Origin: Nocardia huaxiensis
GTDB taxonomy: Bacteria > Actinomycetota > Actinomycetes > Mycobacteriales > Mycobacteriaceae
Reading direction: 5' to 3'
Assembly (NCBI RefSeq): GCF_013744875.1
Contig: NZ_CP059399.1
Span: 1,116,001 to 1,180,000, forward strand
Length of the DNA stretch: 64,000 bases
Shown here: piece by piece, positions 20,083 to 27,744 of the stretch
How positions within the stretch are numbered: position 1 is the first letter of the stretch
Layout of the letters: every line of letters starts with the position of its first letter
Notes under the pieces: generated by a model
What the model saw: only the letters and a program-made list of their open reading frames with translations
Told to the model about the DNA's origin: nothing
Database searches by the model: none
Translations under genes and position numbers: made by a program

Positions 20083-20840
20083 CCACCATCACCGCTTCGC
20101 TGGCCGACTCCTCGACCATGCTGCGCCGCAACTTCAAGCACATCGGCCGCAGCCCGGTCACCATCTTCAACGCCGCGCTCATGCCGGTCGTCATGATGCT
20201 GATCTTCGTGTATGTCTTCGGCAGCGCGTTCAATGTCGGCGAGGACTACATCAACTACTCGACCCCCGGCATGATCCTGCTGGCCATCAGCTACGGCCTC
20301 TCCGGCACCGCGGTGTCGGTGAGCTCCGACATGGCCAAGGGCATCATCAACCGCTTCAAGGTGATGTCGGTGTCCCGCAACGCGATTCTGATCGGCCATG
20401 TCGTGGCCACCATGCTCACCAACCTGATCGCCATCACCGCCGTCATCGGCGTGGCCTTCCTGCTGGGCTTCCGCTCGCCGGCGACCCTGGCCGACTGGCT
20501 CGGCGCCATCGGCGTCATGATCGCCACCTCGTTCGCGGCCTCCTGGCTGACGGTCGCGCTCGGCATGGCCGCCAAGACCCCGGAATCCGCCGGCATGAGC
20601 GTGGTCCCGCTGATCATGCTGCCCTTTCTGAGCAGCGCCATCGTCCCCGCCGACCAGATGGGCCAGGGTGTCCGCCAGTTCGCTCAGTACCAGCCCTTCA
20701 CGCCGATCATCGAATCCCTGCGCGGCTTCCTCACCGGCCACCCGTCCGGCGGCTACACCGCCGCGGCCCTGGCCTGGTGCGCCGGCTTTGCCATCGTCGG
20801 ATTCTTCTGGAGCCGTGCGACTTTCAACAAGCGAGTGTAG
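20079..20840 (+). CDS. ABC-2 type (DrrB-like) transporter permease
   Basis: 253 residues with about six membrane segments. N-terminal SSTMLRRNFKHIGRSPVTIF, then PVVMMLIFVYVFGSAF and the ABC-2 tail with RQFAQYQPFTPIIESLRGF. It overlaps the ATPase gene by 4 nt (ATGA) and its 3' end overlaps the convergent regulator gene by 17 bp. It forms the membrane channel of the exporter. Confidence 0.93.
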   Translation: MTTITASLADSSTMLRRNFKHIGRSPVTIFNAALMPVVMMLIFVYVFGSAFNVGEDYINYSTPGMILLAISYGLSGTAVSVSSDMAKGIINRFKVMSVSRNAILIGHVVATMLTNLIAITAVIGVAFLLGFRSPATLADWLGAIGVMIATSFAASWLTVALGMAAKTPESAGMSVVPLIMLPFLSSAIVPADQMGQGVRQFAQYQPFTPIIESLRGFLTGHPSGGYTAAALAWCAGFAIVGFFWSRATFNKRV

Positions 20841-23800
20841 TAGCGACCAGTTCCTGCCAATCCGATTCCGCCCCCATCGCCTCGGTGAACCCAGTGTCAC
20901 CGAGGCGATTTCGTGCTTCCCGCTCGATGCGGGCCGCATCCGGTAGCGAACGATCCGGCAGGCCACGGATTTTCGTGCTCGCCGCGAGCAGTTGCACGGC
21001 ATGCTCGGTCTGACCGTCCCGCAGGGCCAGGTCGGCGACGCCGAGCAGAACCAGGGAGATCAGGGGGGCGTGGCCGGCCTCGGAGGCCGAACGGAAGGCC
21101 ACCGCGTGGTGGGTGCGGGCCTGGTCGAGATCCGTTGCCAGATAACCGCGCAGATTGTTGATCATCGCGCTGTTGTGCGGGTACTTCGCCTCGTCGCCCA
21201 GCATGGTGGTGGCGAGGTCGAGCCGGCGGGACGCCTCCGCGGTGTCGCCGTCCCAGCGGGCCACTTCCGCTCTGGCCGCAGCCAATTCGGCGAGCGCGCT
21301 CGGCCACGCGGCCTGATCGGCGCAGCGCTGCGCGTCGGCGAAGGCGGCGGCGCTGGCCTGCGGATCGTCCAGCAGCCAGTACAGCTGCGCCTGCCGCGAT
21401 CGCATGCGGGCCACGTCCTCCAGGGCGCGGACCTCGGTGACCGCCACCACGGCCTCGTCGAAAAGCATACAGGCGGAGGCGAATTCGCCGTGCATGGCCT
21501 GGCGATCGGCGAGTTCGGTGAGCGCGAACGACATGCCCCAGCGTTCACCGAGCGCCCGGAACTCGGCGAGCGCCGTTTCCAGATACTCGTCCGCGTCCTC
21601 GTGCTGACCGAGCAGGGTGCGCATCTTGCCCAGCTGCAAACGCGCCAGCGCCCGCACCCACGGATCATCGTCGGCGAGCAGGGATTCGAAGGCGGGCAGG
21701 TACTGATCCGGGCCGTGCAGCAGCCGCTCCAGCGCGCCTACGAAACTCAGTGCAGGGTGATGCCCCCGGCTGTCCCCGGCGAGCTGATGCGCCTTGCGGA
21801 TCCATTCCGCCAGCTGCTGTTCGTCATTGCGGCCCGCACTCAGGAAGTGCACGACCAGGCCGTACACCGTGGCCCGGGTGTGATCGTCCACCTCGCCCGT
21901 GGAATTGGCTGCCGCGGTGACGAATTCGAGGCCCTCGGCCTTGTGCCCGGCCAGCCACCAGTACCAGCCGGCGGACTCCGCGAGCCGCAGCGCTCCCGCG
22001 CCGTCACCGGCGGCGAGCGCGCCCCGCATGGCCGCGGCGATATTGTCGTGCTCGGCGCCGAGCACAGCCAGCCAGTGCAGCTGCTCGGCGCGGCGCAGTT
22101 GCGGCTCCGCGGTCGCGGCCAAGCCGGTGAAGTACGAAAGATGCGCTCGGCGTGCGGCATCCGCGTCACCGGACTCGTGCAGCCGGTCCAGGGCGTAGCG
22201 CCGGATGGTGTCGAGCATGCGATAGCGCGGGCCGTCGACCTCGGTGACGAGCAACAGCGACTTCTCGGTCAGCGCGGTCAGCAGATCGAGCACCTCCCAC
22301 TGCTCGACGCCCGCGTTCCCGGATGCCTCGGTCCCCGCCGTCCTGTCGGAGCCGTATTCCGTACTCGCGCAAACCTGTTCGGCCGCTTCGAGACTCGCGC
22401 CGCCCGCGAAGACGGCCAGCCTGCGCAGCACCGATCGTTCGGCGTCGGAGAGCAGCTCCCAGCTCCAGTCCACCACCGCGCGCAGGGTTCGATGCTGCGG
22501 GATGGCGGTGCGACTGCCACCGGTCAGCAGGCGGAAACGATCGTCGAGCCGCGTCGCGAGCTGATCGAGGGACATGGTGCGCAGGCGAGCCGCCGCCAAT
22601 TCGATGGCGAGCGGAATGCCGTCGAGCGCCCGGCACACGCGCGCCATGGTCTCGAGTGTCGCGGCATCGGCGGCGAGATCCTGACGCACGGCGCCGGCCC
22701 GATCCCGCAGCAGTTGCACGGCCGGGGAGGATTCGATCTTCGCGGGATCCGCGTCGTCGGGCGGCAGCGCCAGCGGCACCACCTGCCAGATCGCCTCGCC
22801 GGTAATGCCCAGCGGCTCCCGGCTCGTCGCCAGGATCCGCAACCCCTGGCACTCCCCGAGCACCCGATGCGCGAAGGCCGCCGCGGCCTCGATCACATGC
22901 TCGCAGTTGTCGAGCACCAGCAGCGCCTCGCGTTCGCGCAGCGCCGCGATGAGCCGGTCGATCGGATCCGCGTTCGCCCCGCCGCCCAGCAGCGCGTCAC
23001 GCAAACCGAGTGCGGCCAAAGCGGATTGCGCCACATCGCCGTTCGCGCCGAGGGCCGCCAGCTCCACCAGCCACGCCCCGTCCGGCAGATCCTCGAGCAG
23101 GGTGCGTGCGGTTTCCAGTGCGAGACGGGTCTTTCCGGAGCCGCCCGGACCGGTCAGCGTCGTGAGCCGGTGTCCCGCAAGGAGTTCACGCACCACGGCG
23201 ATATCGGGGGTCTTGCCGACGTAGCTGGTCAGTTCCGCGCGCAGGTTCGTCTTGCGGTCCTCCTCGCGCGGGCCGACCTCACCGCGCAGCAAGGCCACAT
23301 GCAGTTCGGAGAGCTCCGGGGAGGGGTCCACGCCGAGCTCGTCGGCGAGCGTCTCGCGCGTCTTCTGATAGACGGTCAAAGCGTCCGAACCCCGGCCCGC
23401 CGCGGCGAGCGCCCGCATCAAGGCGGCGGCGAGCCGCTCCCGCAGCGGATTGCGGCCCACCTCTTCGGTCAGCTCGGCGATCAGTTCCGGACCCCGGCCG
23501 AGGCGGACCTCGGCTTCGTACCGGTCCTCGAGGGCCGCCAGGTGCAGGCCCTCGAAGCGGGCGACCACGGCATCGACGGCCCCGCTCTCCCGCACGTCGA
23601 CATCTCGCATGGGCGCGCCGCGCCACAGTTCGAGCGCCTCGCGCAGCAGCGGAGCGCGCTGCACATCCGTACCGCCGCGAGCGGTTTCGAGCAGCTGCTC
23701 GAATCGCACGGCGTCGACCGCCTGCGGGTCCACGACCAGCCGGTAGCCACCCGCCTGCACATCCAGCGACCCGTCCGGCAGCGCCCGGCGCAGGCGGGAC

Positions 23801-24009
23801 ACCAACGCCTGCAAGGCATTCGCCGCGTCCGCCGGCGGCTGCTCGCCCCAAATCCAGTCGACCAGCTGTGTTTTGGGAACGGCCCGGCCGGGTTCCAGCG
23901 CGAGCGCGATCAACAGGGCTCGCAGCCGCGAACCCGATACCTCGATCAATCCGCCGTCATCCGTTCGGATCACGAGTGGTCCCAGCACGCCGATCTGCAC
24001 CCGGACCAT
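20824..24009 (-). CDS. Large SARP/AfsR-type regulator (winged helix-BTAD-NB-ARC-TPR)
   Basis: 1061 residues. An OmpR-like winged helix (about 1-95: RLRALLIALALEPGRAVPKT, ANALQALVSRLRRAL), a bacterial transcriptional activation domain (about 98-245), then an NTPase with P-loop GPGGSGKTRLALE near 285, LLVLDNCEHV and GIPLAIELAAARLRTMS, and a C-terminal helical repeat region. This is the AfsR/large-SARP architecture, usually activating pathway genes through direct heptamers. Three such heptamer arrays lie at 19087, 24089 and 26452 around this gene, so it is the obvious candidate to bind them (inference). The start ATG 24009 lies 80 bp from the middle array, which could serve both directions. Confidence 0.93.
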   Translation of the reverse strand: MVRVQIGVLGPLVIRTDDGGLIEVSGSRLRALLIALALEPGRAVPKTQLVDWIWGEQPPADAANALQALVSRLRRALPDGSLDVQAGGYRLVVDPQAVDAVRFEQLLETARGGTDVQRAPLLREALELWRGAPMRDVDVRESGAVDAVVARFEGLHLAALEDRYEAEVRLGRGPELIAELTEEVGRNPLRERLAAALMRALAAAGRGSDALTVYQKTRETLADELGVDPSPELSELHVALLRGEVGPREEDRKTNLRAELTSYVGKTPDIAVVRELLAGHRLTTLTGPGGSGKTRLALETARTLLEDLPDGAWLVELAALGANGDVAQSALAALGLRDALLGGGANADPIDRLIAALREREALLVLDNCEHVIEAAAAFAHRVLGECQGLRILATSREPLGITGEAIWQVVPLALPPDDADPAKIESSPAVQLLRDRAGAVRQDLAADAATLETMARVCRALDGIPLAIELAAARLRTMSLDQLATRLDDRFRLLTGGSRTAIPQHRTLRAVVDWSWELLSDAERSVLRRLAVFAGGASLEAAEQVCASTEYGSDRTAGTEASGNAGVEQWEVLDLLTALTEKSLLLVTEVDGPRYRMLDTIRRYALDRLHESGDADAARRAHLSYFTGLAATAEPQLRRAEQLHWLAVLGAEHDNIAAAMRGALAAGDGAGALRLAESAGWYWWLAGHKAEGLEFVTAAANSTGEVDDHTRATVYGLVVHFLSAGRNDEQQLAEWIRKAHQLAGDSRGHHPALSFVGALERLLHGPDQYLPAFESLLADDDPWVRALARLQLGKMRTLLGQHEDADEYLETALAEFRALGERWGMSFALTELADRQAMHGEFASACMLFDEAVVAVTEVRALEDVARMRSRQAQLYWLLDDPQASAAAFADAQRCADQAAWPSALAELAAARAEVARWDGDTAEASRRLDLATTMLGDEAKYPHNSAMINNLRGYLATDLDQARTHHAVAFRSASEAGHAPLISLVLLGVADLALRDGQTEHAVQLLAASTKIRGLPDRSLPDAARIEREARNRLGDTGFTEAMGAESDWQELVATTLAC

Positions 24010-24088
24010 TCTGCCGTGACCCTCTGGCAGCTCGCTGGTCGACCGTTCACAACCCCTCTGACCTGGGATAACGCCAGGCTGTCAGCCG

Positions 24089-24117
24089 TGTCAGGGCGGT
24101 GTCAGGCCCGTATCAGC
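24089..24117 (+). promoter_or_regulatory. Triple heptamer (SARP-type box) before the DUF4097-ferredoxin-P450 operon
   Basis: TGTCAGG at 24089, TGTCAGG at 24100 and TATCAGC at 24111, at 11-bp pitch; the third starts exactly 29 nt before GTG 24140. An extra TGTCAGC lies at 24080, out of phase. Shared downstream bases (GGCGACAGTAG..CTCGTG) closely match the array at 26452. Confidence 0.8.
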
Positions 24118-24139
24118 GGGTCTGGCGACAGTAGTCCTC

Positions 24140-24856
24140 GTGAACAGCACAGCGAGTGCGGCTTCCGGACCACCGCAGGCCATCCGGTTCACACGGACTC
24201 AGCCCGAGGAGCACGCCATGACCACCTTCCAGACCCCCGCCCCGATCTCCCTCACCGTGGACGTGCTCTCCGGCAATGTCACCGTCATCGCCTCCGACCG
24301 CACCGACACCGTCGTCGAGGTCCGCCCGGCCGACGCCGCCAAGAAGGCCGATGTGCGGGCCGCCGCCAACACCACGGTCGATTTCGCCGACGGCGTACTG
24401 ACCGTGCGGGCGGCCAAGGACTGGCGCACCCACACCCCGTTCGGCGGCAACCCGACCATCGAGGTCACCATCCAGGTGCCGACCGGCTCGCGACTGCAGG
24501 CCACCGCCGGGGTCGGCCGCGTGCTGAGCAGCGGCGAACTCGGCGACAGCACGGTGGAGGTCTCCGCCGGCGACGTCGTGCTGGATCGCACCCGCGGCGC
24601 GGTGACCGCCAAGGTCTCGAAGGGCGACATCCGCATCGCCGAGGCCACGCGCGGCGTACTGCGCGTCGAAACCTCCATGGGCGACCTGGAGATCGGCATC
24701 CACCCGGGCAGCACCGCACGACTGGAAACCAATGCCCAGACCGGCATCGTGCAGAACCTGACACTGCCCGCCGCATCGAACGGCGAGGACATCGTGCAGG
24801 TGTACGCACGGAACTCCTACGGCAATGTCGTCATCCGCCACGCCGACGCCGCCTGA
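24140..24856 (+). CDS. DUF4097-family beta-repeat protein
   Basis: 238 residues from GTG 24140, or 212 from ATG 24218. The body is a right-handed beta-solenoid-like DUF4097 sequence: LTVDVLSGNVTVIASDRTD, IEVTIQVPTGSRLQAT, VEVSAGDVVLDRTRGAVTAK, LRVETSMGDLEIGI. The family is of unknown function, often beside transporters or sensors. Two starts compete. GTG 24140 sits exactly where the other two box-controlled genes start (the peptides begin MNST, against MNNA and MTST), suggesting a leaderless start. ATG 24218 has a good GAGGAG 6 nt upstream. It is first in an operon with the ferredoxin (4-nt gap) and P450. Confidence 0.8.
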   Translation: MNSTASAASGPPQAIRFTRTQPEEHAMTTFQTPAPISLTVDVLSGNVTVIASDRTDTVVEVRPADAAKKADVRAAANTTVDFADGVLTVRAAKDWRTHTPFGGNPTIEVTIQVPTGSRLQATAGVGRVLSSGELGDSTVEVSAGDVVLDRTRGAVTAKVSKGDIRIAEATRGVLRVETSMGDLEIGIHPGSTARLETNAQTGIVQNLTLPAASNGEDIVQVYARNSYGNVVIRHADAA

Positions 24857-24860
24857 CGCC

Positions 24861-25058
24861 ATGGAACTCAGAGTTGATCGGGAGCGCTGCATCAGCGCCG
24901 GCATGTGCGCTCTGACCGCCCCCGACGTCTTCGATCAGGACGACGCGGACGGCCGGGTGCTGGTGCTGGACGCCACGCCCGGCCCCGGACAGCAGGCCGC
25001 CGTGCGCGAGGCCGTGCAACTGTGCCCCTCCCGCGCACTCGCCCTCGCCGCCGACTGA
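24861..25058 (+). CDS. 3Fe-4S-type ferredoxin for the adjacent P450
   Basis: 65 residues starting MELRVDRERC. Cysteines in CISAGMC and later CPSRAL give the three-cysteine pattern of actinobacterial 3Fe-4S ferredoxins, with GMCALTAPDVF typical of partners of P450s. It sits between the DUF4097 gene (4 nt) and the P450 (41 nt), so it most likely delivers electrons to that enzyme. Confidence 0.9.
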   Translation: MELRVDRERCISAGMCALTAPDVFDQDDADGRVLVLDATPGPGQQAAVREAVQLCPSRALALAAD

Positions 25059-25099
25059 CCCACCTGCGACACAACATCTTTCACGGAAGGACAGCTCCC

Positions 25100-26326
25100 A
25101 TGACCCGCACCGTACCCGTCCCCCAGGGCCTGCCCATGGACCGCGACGCCGGCCCCTTCGACCCGCCCAGCGCCATCACCCGGCTGCGCGCGGCCCACCC
25201 CGTCAGCCCGATGGTCTTCCCGGACGGGCACGAGGGCTGGCTCGTCACCGGACACGAATTCGTGCGAAAAGTCATGGTGGACACCCGATTCAGCTCCCGC
25301 CAGGATCTCGGCGTGGTGCACGTGCCCTACGAAACCCCCGGCATGCCCGTCGCCACCGAACCGTCCCCGCAGATCCCGGGCCTGTTCGTGGCCATGGACC
25401 CGCCGGACCACACCCGGCTGCGGCGAAAGCTGACCGGCGCCTTCACTGTTCGCCGCATGAAGGAGCTGCAACAGCACATCGCCGACATCACCGAACGGCA
25501 GCTGGACGCCCTGGCACAGCTGACCCCGCCGGTCGATCTGGTCAAGGAATTCGCGCTGCCGGTGCCGTCGCTGGTCATCTGCGAAATGCTGGGCGTGCCG
25601 TACGCGGACCGGGAAACCTTCCAGGTCAACTCCGCTCAGTTCCTGGTCAAGGACCAGACGCTGGAGGAGAAGATGGCCGCGTTCGGGGCCATGACCAGCT
25701 ACCTGGCCGGACTGGTCGTCGCCAAGCGCGCCGAACCCGGCGAGGACATCCTGTCCGACCTCGCCCGCGACGACGATCTCGGCATCGAGGAACTCGTCGG
25801 CATCGCCTTCCTGCTGCTGCTCGCCGGACACGAGACCACCGCGAACATGTTGGCGCTGGGCACCTTCGCGCTCCTCGAGCACCCCGACCAGCTGGCCGCG
25901 CTGCGCGAGAACCCGGAGTTGATGCCCGACGCCGTCGAGGAACTACTGCGCTACCTGTCCGTCGCCGACATCTTCTACCGGTACGCCACCGAGGACATCG
26001 AACTCGGCGGCGAGACCATCACCAAGGGGTCGACCGTCGTCCTCTCCCTGCTCGCCGCCAATCGCGATCCGGAACGCTTCGAGAACCCGGACACCCTGGA
26101 CGTCCATCGCAAGGCGCGCGGCCAGGTCGCCTTCGGTCACGGCCCACACCAGTGCCTCGGTCAGCAGCTGGCCCGCATCGAAATGCGCGCCGGATTCGCG
26201 GGGCTGCTGCGCCGGTTCCCGACCCTTCGGCTCGCCATCCCGGCGGACGAGGTGAAACTGCGCACCGACATGAATATCTACGGCGTCCATGAACTTCCGG
26301 TCACCTGGACGGAGACGCCGCGCTGA
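25100..26326 (+). CDS. Cytochrome P450
   Basis: 408 residues. I-helix AGHETTANMLALG, ExxR in the helix carrying EELLRYL, and the haem loop FGHGPHQCLGQQLAR with the thiolate Cys near 352. It has a CYP105/CYP107-like soluble bacterial length, with no membrane anchor. Start ATG 25100 has GGAAGG upstream. Co-transcription with the ferredoxin and the SARP-type box upstream suggest a regulated oxidation step in a secondary or lipid pathway; the substrate is unknown. A strong terminator follows. Confidence 0.95.
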   Translation: MTRTVPVPQGLPMDRDAGPFDPPSAITRLRAAHPVSPMVFPDGHEGWLVTGHEFVRKVMVDTRFSSRQDLGVVHVPYETPGMPVATEPSPQIPGLFVAMDPPDHTRLRRKLTGAFTVRRMKELQQHIADITERQLDALAQLTPPVDLVKEFALPVPSLVICEMLGVPYADRETFQVNSAQFLVKDQTLEEKMAAFGAMTSYLAGLVVAKRAEPGEDILSDLARDDDLGIEELVGIAFLLLLAGHETTANMLALGTFALLEHPDQLAALRENPELMPDAVEELLRYLSVADIFYRYATEDIELGGETITKGSTVVLSLLAANRDPERFENPDTLDVHRKARGQVAFGHGPHQCLGQQLARIEMRAGFAGLLRRFPTLRLAIPADEVKLRTDMNIYGVHELPVTWTETPR

Positions 26327-26348
26327 TACCCGAACCCGCGAACGCCAC

Positions 26349-26377
26349 AGGGCGGAGATCCCACGGATCTCCGCCCT
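26349..26377 (+). terminator. Intrinsic hairpin terminator after the P450 operon
   Basis: A perfect 12-bp stem (AGGGCGGAGATC with its complement) and a 5-nt loop, 23 nt past the P450 stop. The following T-run is weak, as often in high-GC actinobacteria. Confidence 0.8.
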
Positions 26378-26451
26378 CGCGGCGTTTCCGCGCGTCCGAC
26401 GACAGCTGGATTCCGGCCTTCGACCGGCGCGAACAGTGCTGTCAGTAGCGG

Positions 26452-26480
26452 TGTCAGCGCCATGACAGCCCCATGTCAGT
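26452..26480 (+). promoter_or_regulatory. Triple heptamer (SARP-type box) before the GtrA gene
   Basis: TGTCAGC at 26452, TGACAGC at 26463 and TGTCAGT at 26474, at 11-bp pitch; the third starts 29 nt before GTG 26503. A further TGTCAGT at 26440 is 12 bp upstream. The spacing is identical to the arrays at 19087 and 24089. Confidence 0.8.
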
Positions 26481-26502
26481 GCCGCTGGCGAAAGTAGTTC
26501 TC

Positions 26503-26970
26503 GTGACCAGCACCGCCATCGCCACCCAGCCGCTCATCCCCGCCGAATGGTTCGACCGCCCCGCCCGCCTCGCCGGGTTCCTGCGCGGCGACCACGCCTT
26601 CGCCCAGCTCATCCGCTTCGCCCTGGTGGGCGGTTCCAGCAATATCGCCTACGTGCTGCTGTTCACGGCCCTCACCGGTGCCGGCCCGTTGATCGCCAAT
26701 ATCGCCGGCTCCATTGTCAGCACGATCATCGCCAATGAACTGCACCGCCGCCTCACCTTCCGCGCCGCCGCCCGCGTCGGCTGGTTCAAGGCCCAGTGGG
26801 AGGGCGGCGGCCTGGCGCTGATCGGGCTGGCAATCAGCACCGCCGCCCTGGCCGCCCTCGAATCCTTCGCCCCCGGACTCGGCGAGGTCGCTCAGGCCGG
26901 TGCCGTCATGGCCCTCATGGCCGCCGTCGGTGGCGCTCGCTTCCTGGCGCTGCGCGGCTTCGTCTTCTGA
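26503..26970 (+). CDS. GtrA-family small membrane protein
   Basis: 155 residues with four hydrophobic segments: LIRFALVGGSSNIAYVLLF, LIANIAGSIVSTIIANELH, GGLALIGLAISTAALAAL and a last one ending ARFLALRGFVF. The GtrA signature (RF..VGG.., N..HR..TF) is clear. The family is thought to flip polyprenyl-linked sugars or assist cell-wall glycosylation. GTG 26503 is preferred since it is placed like the other box-controlled starts; ATG 26473 would overlap the last heptamer. Confidence 0.85.
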   Translation: MTSTAIATQPLIPAEWFDRPARLAGFLRGDHAFAQLIRFALVGGSSNIAYVLLFTALTGAGPLIANIAGSIVSTIIANELHRRLTFRAAARVGWFKAQWEGGGLALIGLAISTAALAALESFAPGLGEVAQAGAVMALMAAVGGARFLALRGFVF

Positions 26971-27093
26971 GTGCACGCGGCCGTGGACGAAAGCTGGTCG
27001 CCACGGCCGTGCCGCGCAGCGGTAGCCGAAACCTCCCGCCCGGCAGCGACGTTGGATGTCGTAGCGGGCGGGCCGGGTGGAAGGGAGAACGAG

Positions 27094-27741
27094 GTGGAAG
27101 TTCGCGGGTTCGCGGAGGCGGATCGGAAAGGGTTGTGGGAGCTGTACAAACGGGCGGGGGCCGGTTCGCCGGTGGCGTCACTGTGGGGAGATCCGGAGTC
27201 GGAGGCGGCCATCTACCTGAATCCCTACCTCGACCTCGAACCCGAATCGGTGTTCGTGGCCGTCGTGGACGGGGAGTTGGCCGGCTATCTGGCGGGGTGC
27301 CTGGATGGTGCGGCGCTTCCCGGCGAGAACGAGCGGATCGAACAGGCCATTCGGGCGCACAGACTGTTCCTGCGCCGCAAGCCCGCCGCGTTCTTCGGCC
27401 GCGCCATGCTCGACAGTGCGGTGGCGGCCGTGCGGCGGCAGCCGACCTCCGGTGAGTTCATCGACCCGCGCTGGCCCGCGCATCTGCATATCGCGGTGGC
27501 GCGGGAAGCGCGCGGAACCGGGGCGGCGGAAGCACTGATGCGGCGCTGGTTCGAGCGGTTGGACGGAAATGGTTCGCCCGGTTGTCATTTGCAGACACAG
27601 GTCGAGAATGTGCGGGCTGTAAGGTTTTTCACGCGAATGGGGTTCTCGGCGATCGGGGAGCGTCCGGTTATCCCCGGAATGCGATTCCAGGGCAAGCGAG
27701 TTCACCAGCAGACCATGGTGCGGCCGGAGTCGGTCGGGTAG
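27094..27741 (+). CDS. GNAT-family N-acetyltransferase
   Basis: 215 residues. The acetyl-CoA site is LHIAVAREARGTGAAEALMRRW, followed by LQTQVENVRAVRFFTRMGFS, the canonical GNAT core. The GTG at 27094 has AGGGAG upstream; the longer open frame to 26971 reads as non-coding. The substrate is unknown. It is convergent with the LuxR-type regulator, 3 nt between the stops. Confidence 0.85.
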   Translation: MEVRGFAEADRKGLWELYKRAGAGSPVASLWGDPESEAAIYLNPYLDLEPESVFVAVVDGELAGYLAGCLDGAALPGENERIEQAIRAHRLFLRRKPAAFFGRAMLDSAVAAVRRQPTSGEFIDPRWPAHLHIAVAREARGTGAAEALMRRWFERLDGNGSPGCHLQTQVENVRAVRFFTRMGFSAIGERPVIPGMRFQGKRVHQQTMVRPESVG

Positions 27742-27744
27742 GGC

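Noticed and set aside
20992..24915. A 1307-residue open frame on the plus strand opposite the SARP gene
   Set aside because: It is antisense to a clearly conserved protein on the minus strand and its composition (Arg/Gly/His/Gln-rich) is the usual shadow of high-GC coding DNA.
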